From the NCBI GenBank assembly GCA_937891425.1, contig CALAGD010000086.1, positions 1 to 5,075 on the forward strand: DNA of 5,075 nt, written 5' to 3'. The stretch comes from an uncultured Pigmentiphaga sp. (lineage in GTDB: Bacteria > Pseudomonadota > Gammaproteobacteria > Burkholderiales > Burkholderiaceae_B). Positions 4,804 through 5,075 of the stretch are shown here, in pieces. Under the pieces are notes generated by a model. It searched no databases and was not told the origin of the DNA. It saw only the letters and a program-made list of their open reading frames with translations. The translations under genes and the position numbers were made by a program. Numbering within the stretch: the first letter of the stretch is position 1; each line of letters starts with the position of its first letter.

Positions 4804-5075
4804 GGAGGGCTGGTTCGTCTAGGGTTGGAGTCTGTGAACAGCCTGAGCATGGTCACTTCCTGTAGGTCGGATTATCCTTTCGCTGCTGACGCAATGGGGT
4901 GCACGAACCACTGAACCGCTGTCTGGGCTCAGATCACTTCGCTATTGCAGCCACACCTCGTACGGCACACATGCTCCGTAGGCGCGAGTCTTGCGCGGCG
5001 GACGATGTGTTTGGCGTAGTGCATGAGATACATGATGGCGCTTGATGTTTCTGGCCCCTGCGCGGTAGGGCATGA
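4804..5075. other. 272-bp 3' flank without an intact gene
   Basis: No open frame with a good start, ribosome-binding site and recognisable protein is present on either strand. I see no clear intrinsic terminator straight after the lyase stop; only small hairpins such as CTGT-GA-ACAG occur near 4832-4841. The last 134 bases on the minus strand hold a short frame with a weak transposase-like ending, listed separately. A mobile-element boundary somewhere here would explain the loss of coding density (inference). Confidence 0.5.
4942..5075 (-). pseudogene. Possible degraded 3' end of an IS30-like transposase
   Basis: Read on the minus strand from the window edge, a short frame (ATG at 5073, stop at 4942-4944) ends in RPPRKTRAYGACVPYEVWLQ. 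IS30-family transposases commonly end with RPRKTxGYxTPxEV, so the similarity is real at R-P-RKT, Y and P-EVW. An extra proline and a lengthened Ala-Cys-Val segment break the match. The preceding 23 residues are not recognisable, and similar-looking pieces are split between frames. It could be decayed mobile DNA or chance; most of it would lie outside the window. Confidence 0.25.

Noticed and set aside
4811..4910. 8-bp inverted repeat TGGTTCGT / ACGAACCA, 84 bases apart, after the operon
   Set aside because: A match of this length is expected by chance in about 270 bases. The arms are not at recognisable element ends and the loop is too long for a terminator.
4849..4914. Small plus-strand frame of 21 codons after the operon
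   Set aside because: No ribosome-binding site, no recognisable protein features, and a length easily reached by chance.

Overview
The window is a high-GC bacterial segment holding a compact catabolic gene cluster. The Bug/TctC-type periplasmic solute-binding protein next to a GntR/HutC regulator and dicarboxylate enzymes suggests a beta-proteobacterium of the Burkholderiales, perhaps Alcaligenaceae (Bordetella/Achromobacter-like). That placement is an inference from gene content and style; no rRNA or other marker gene is present.

Layout. At 1-269 (minus strand, cut by the window edge) lies the start of a Bug/TctC solute-binding protein gene. A 131-bp AT-rich divergent regulatory region (270-400) separates it from a plus-strand GntR-family regulator with a UTRA domain (401-1177). 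After a 183-bp gap with a second AT-rich promoter/operator-like island comes a four-gene plus-strand operon: an aconitase/isopropylmalate-dehydratase-type large subunit (1361-2644), its small swivel-domain subunit (2644-3168), an isochorismatase-fold hydrolase (3165-3905) and an isocitrate lyase/PEP mutase-superfamily lyase (3940-4803). The first three genes overlap through ATGA-type stop/start junctions, and the fourth follows after 34 bp. The last 272 bases hold no convincing intact gene, only a weak trace of a degraded transposase end.

How the genes may work together (inference). The pair of hydro-lyase subunits plus a retro-aldol C-C lyase resembles the last steps of nicotinate fermentation in Eubacterium barkeri. 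There an aconitase-family 2,3-dimethylmalate dehydratase and an ICL/PEPM-family 2,3-dimethylmalate lyase turn a substituted maleate into pyruvate and propionate. It also resembles the aconitase-plus-methylisocitrate-lyase end of the 2-methylcitrate cycle. The cluster is therefore best read as a pathway for an unidentified substituted di- or tricarboxylate: captured by the Bug protein, possibly released from a precursor by the isochorismatase-like enzyme, hydrated or isomerised, then cleaved. It is unlikely to be leucine biosynthesis. No leuB or leuA is in the window, and key motifs in both subunits depart from the leucine-pathway pattern.

The most notable observations are a 24-bp element shared by the regulator's promoter region and the operon's promoter region (18 of 24 identical), a perfect 19-bp palindrome on the divergent promoter, and glycine in place of the usual nucleophilic cysteine in the isochorismatase-like protein.
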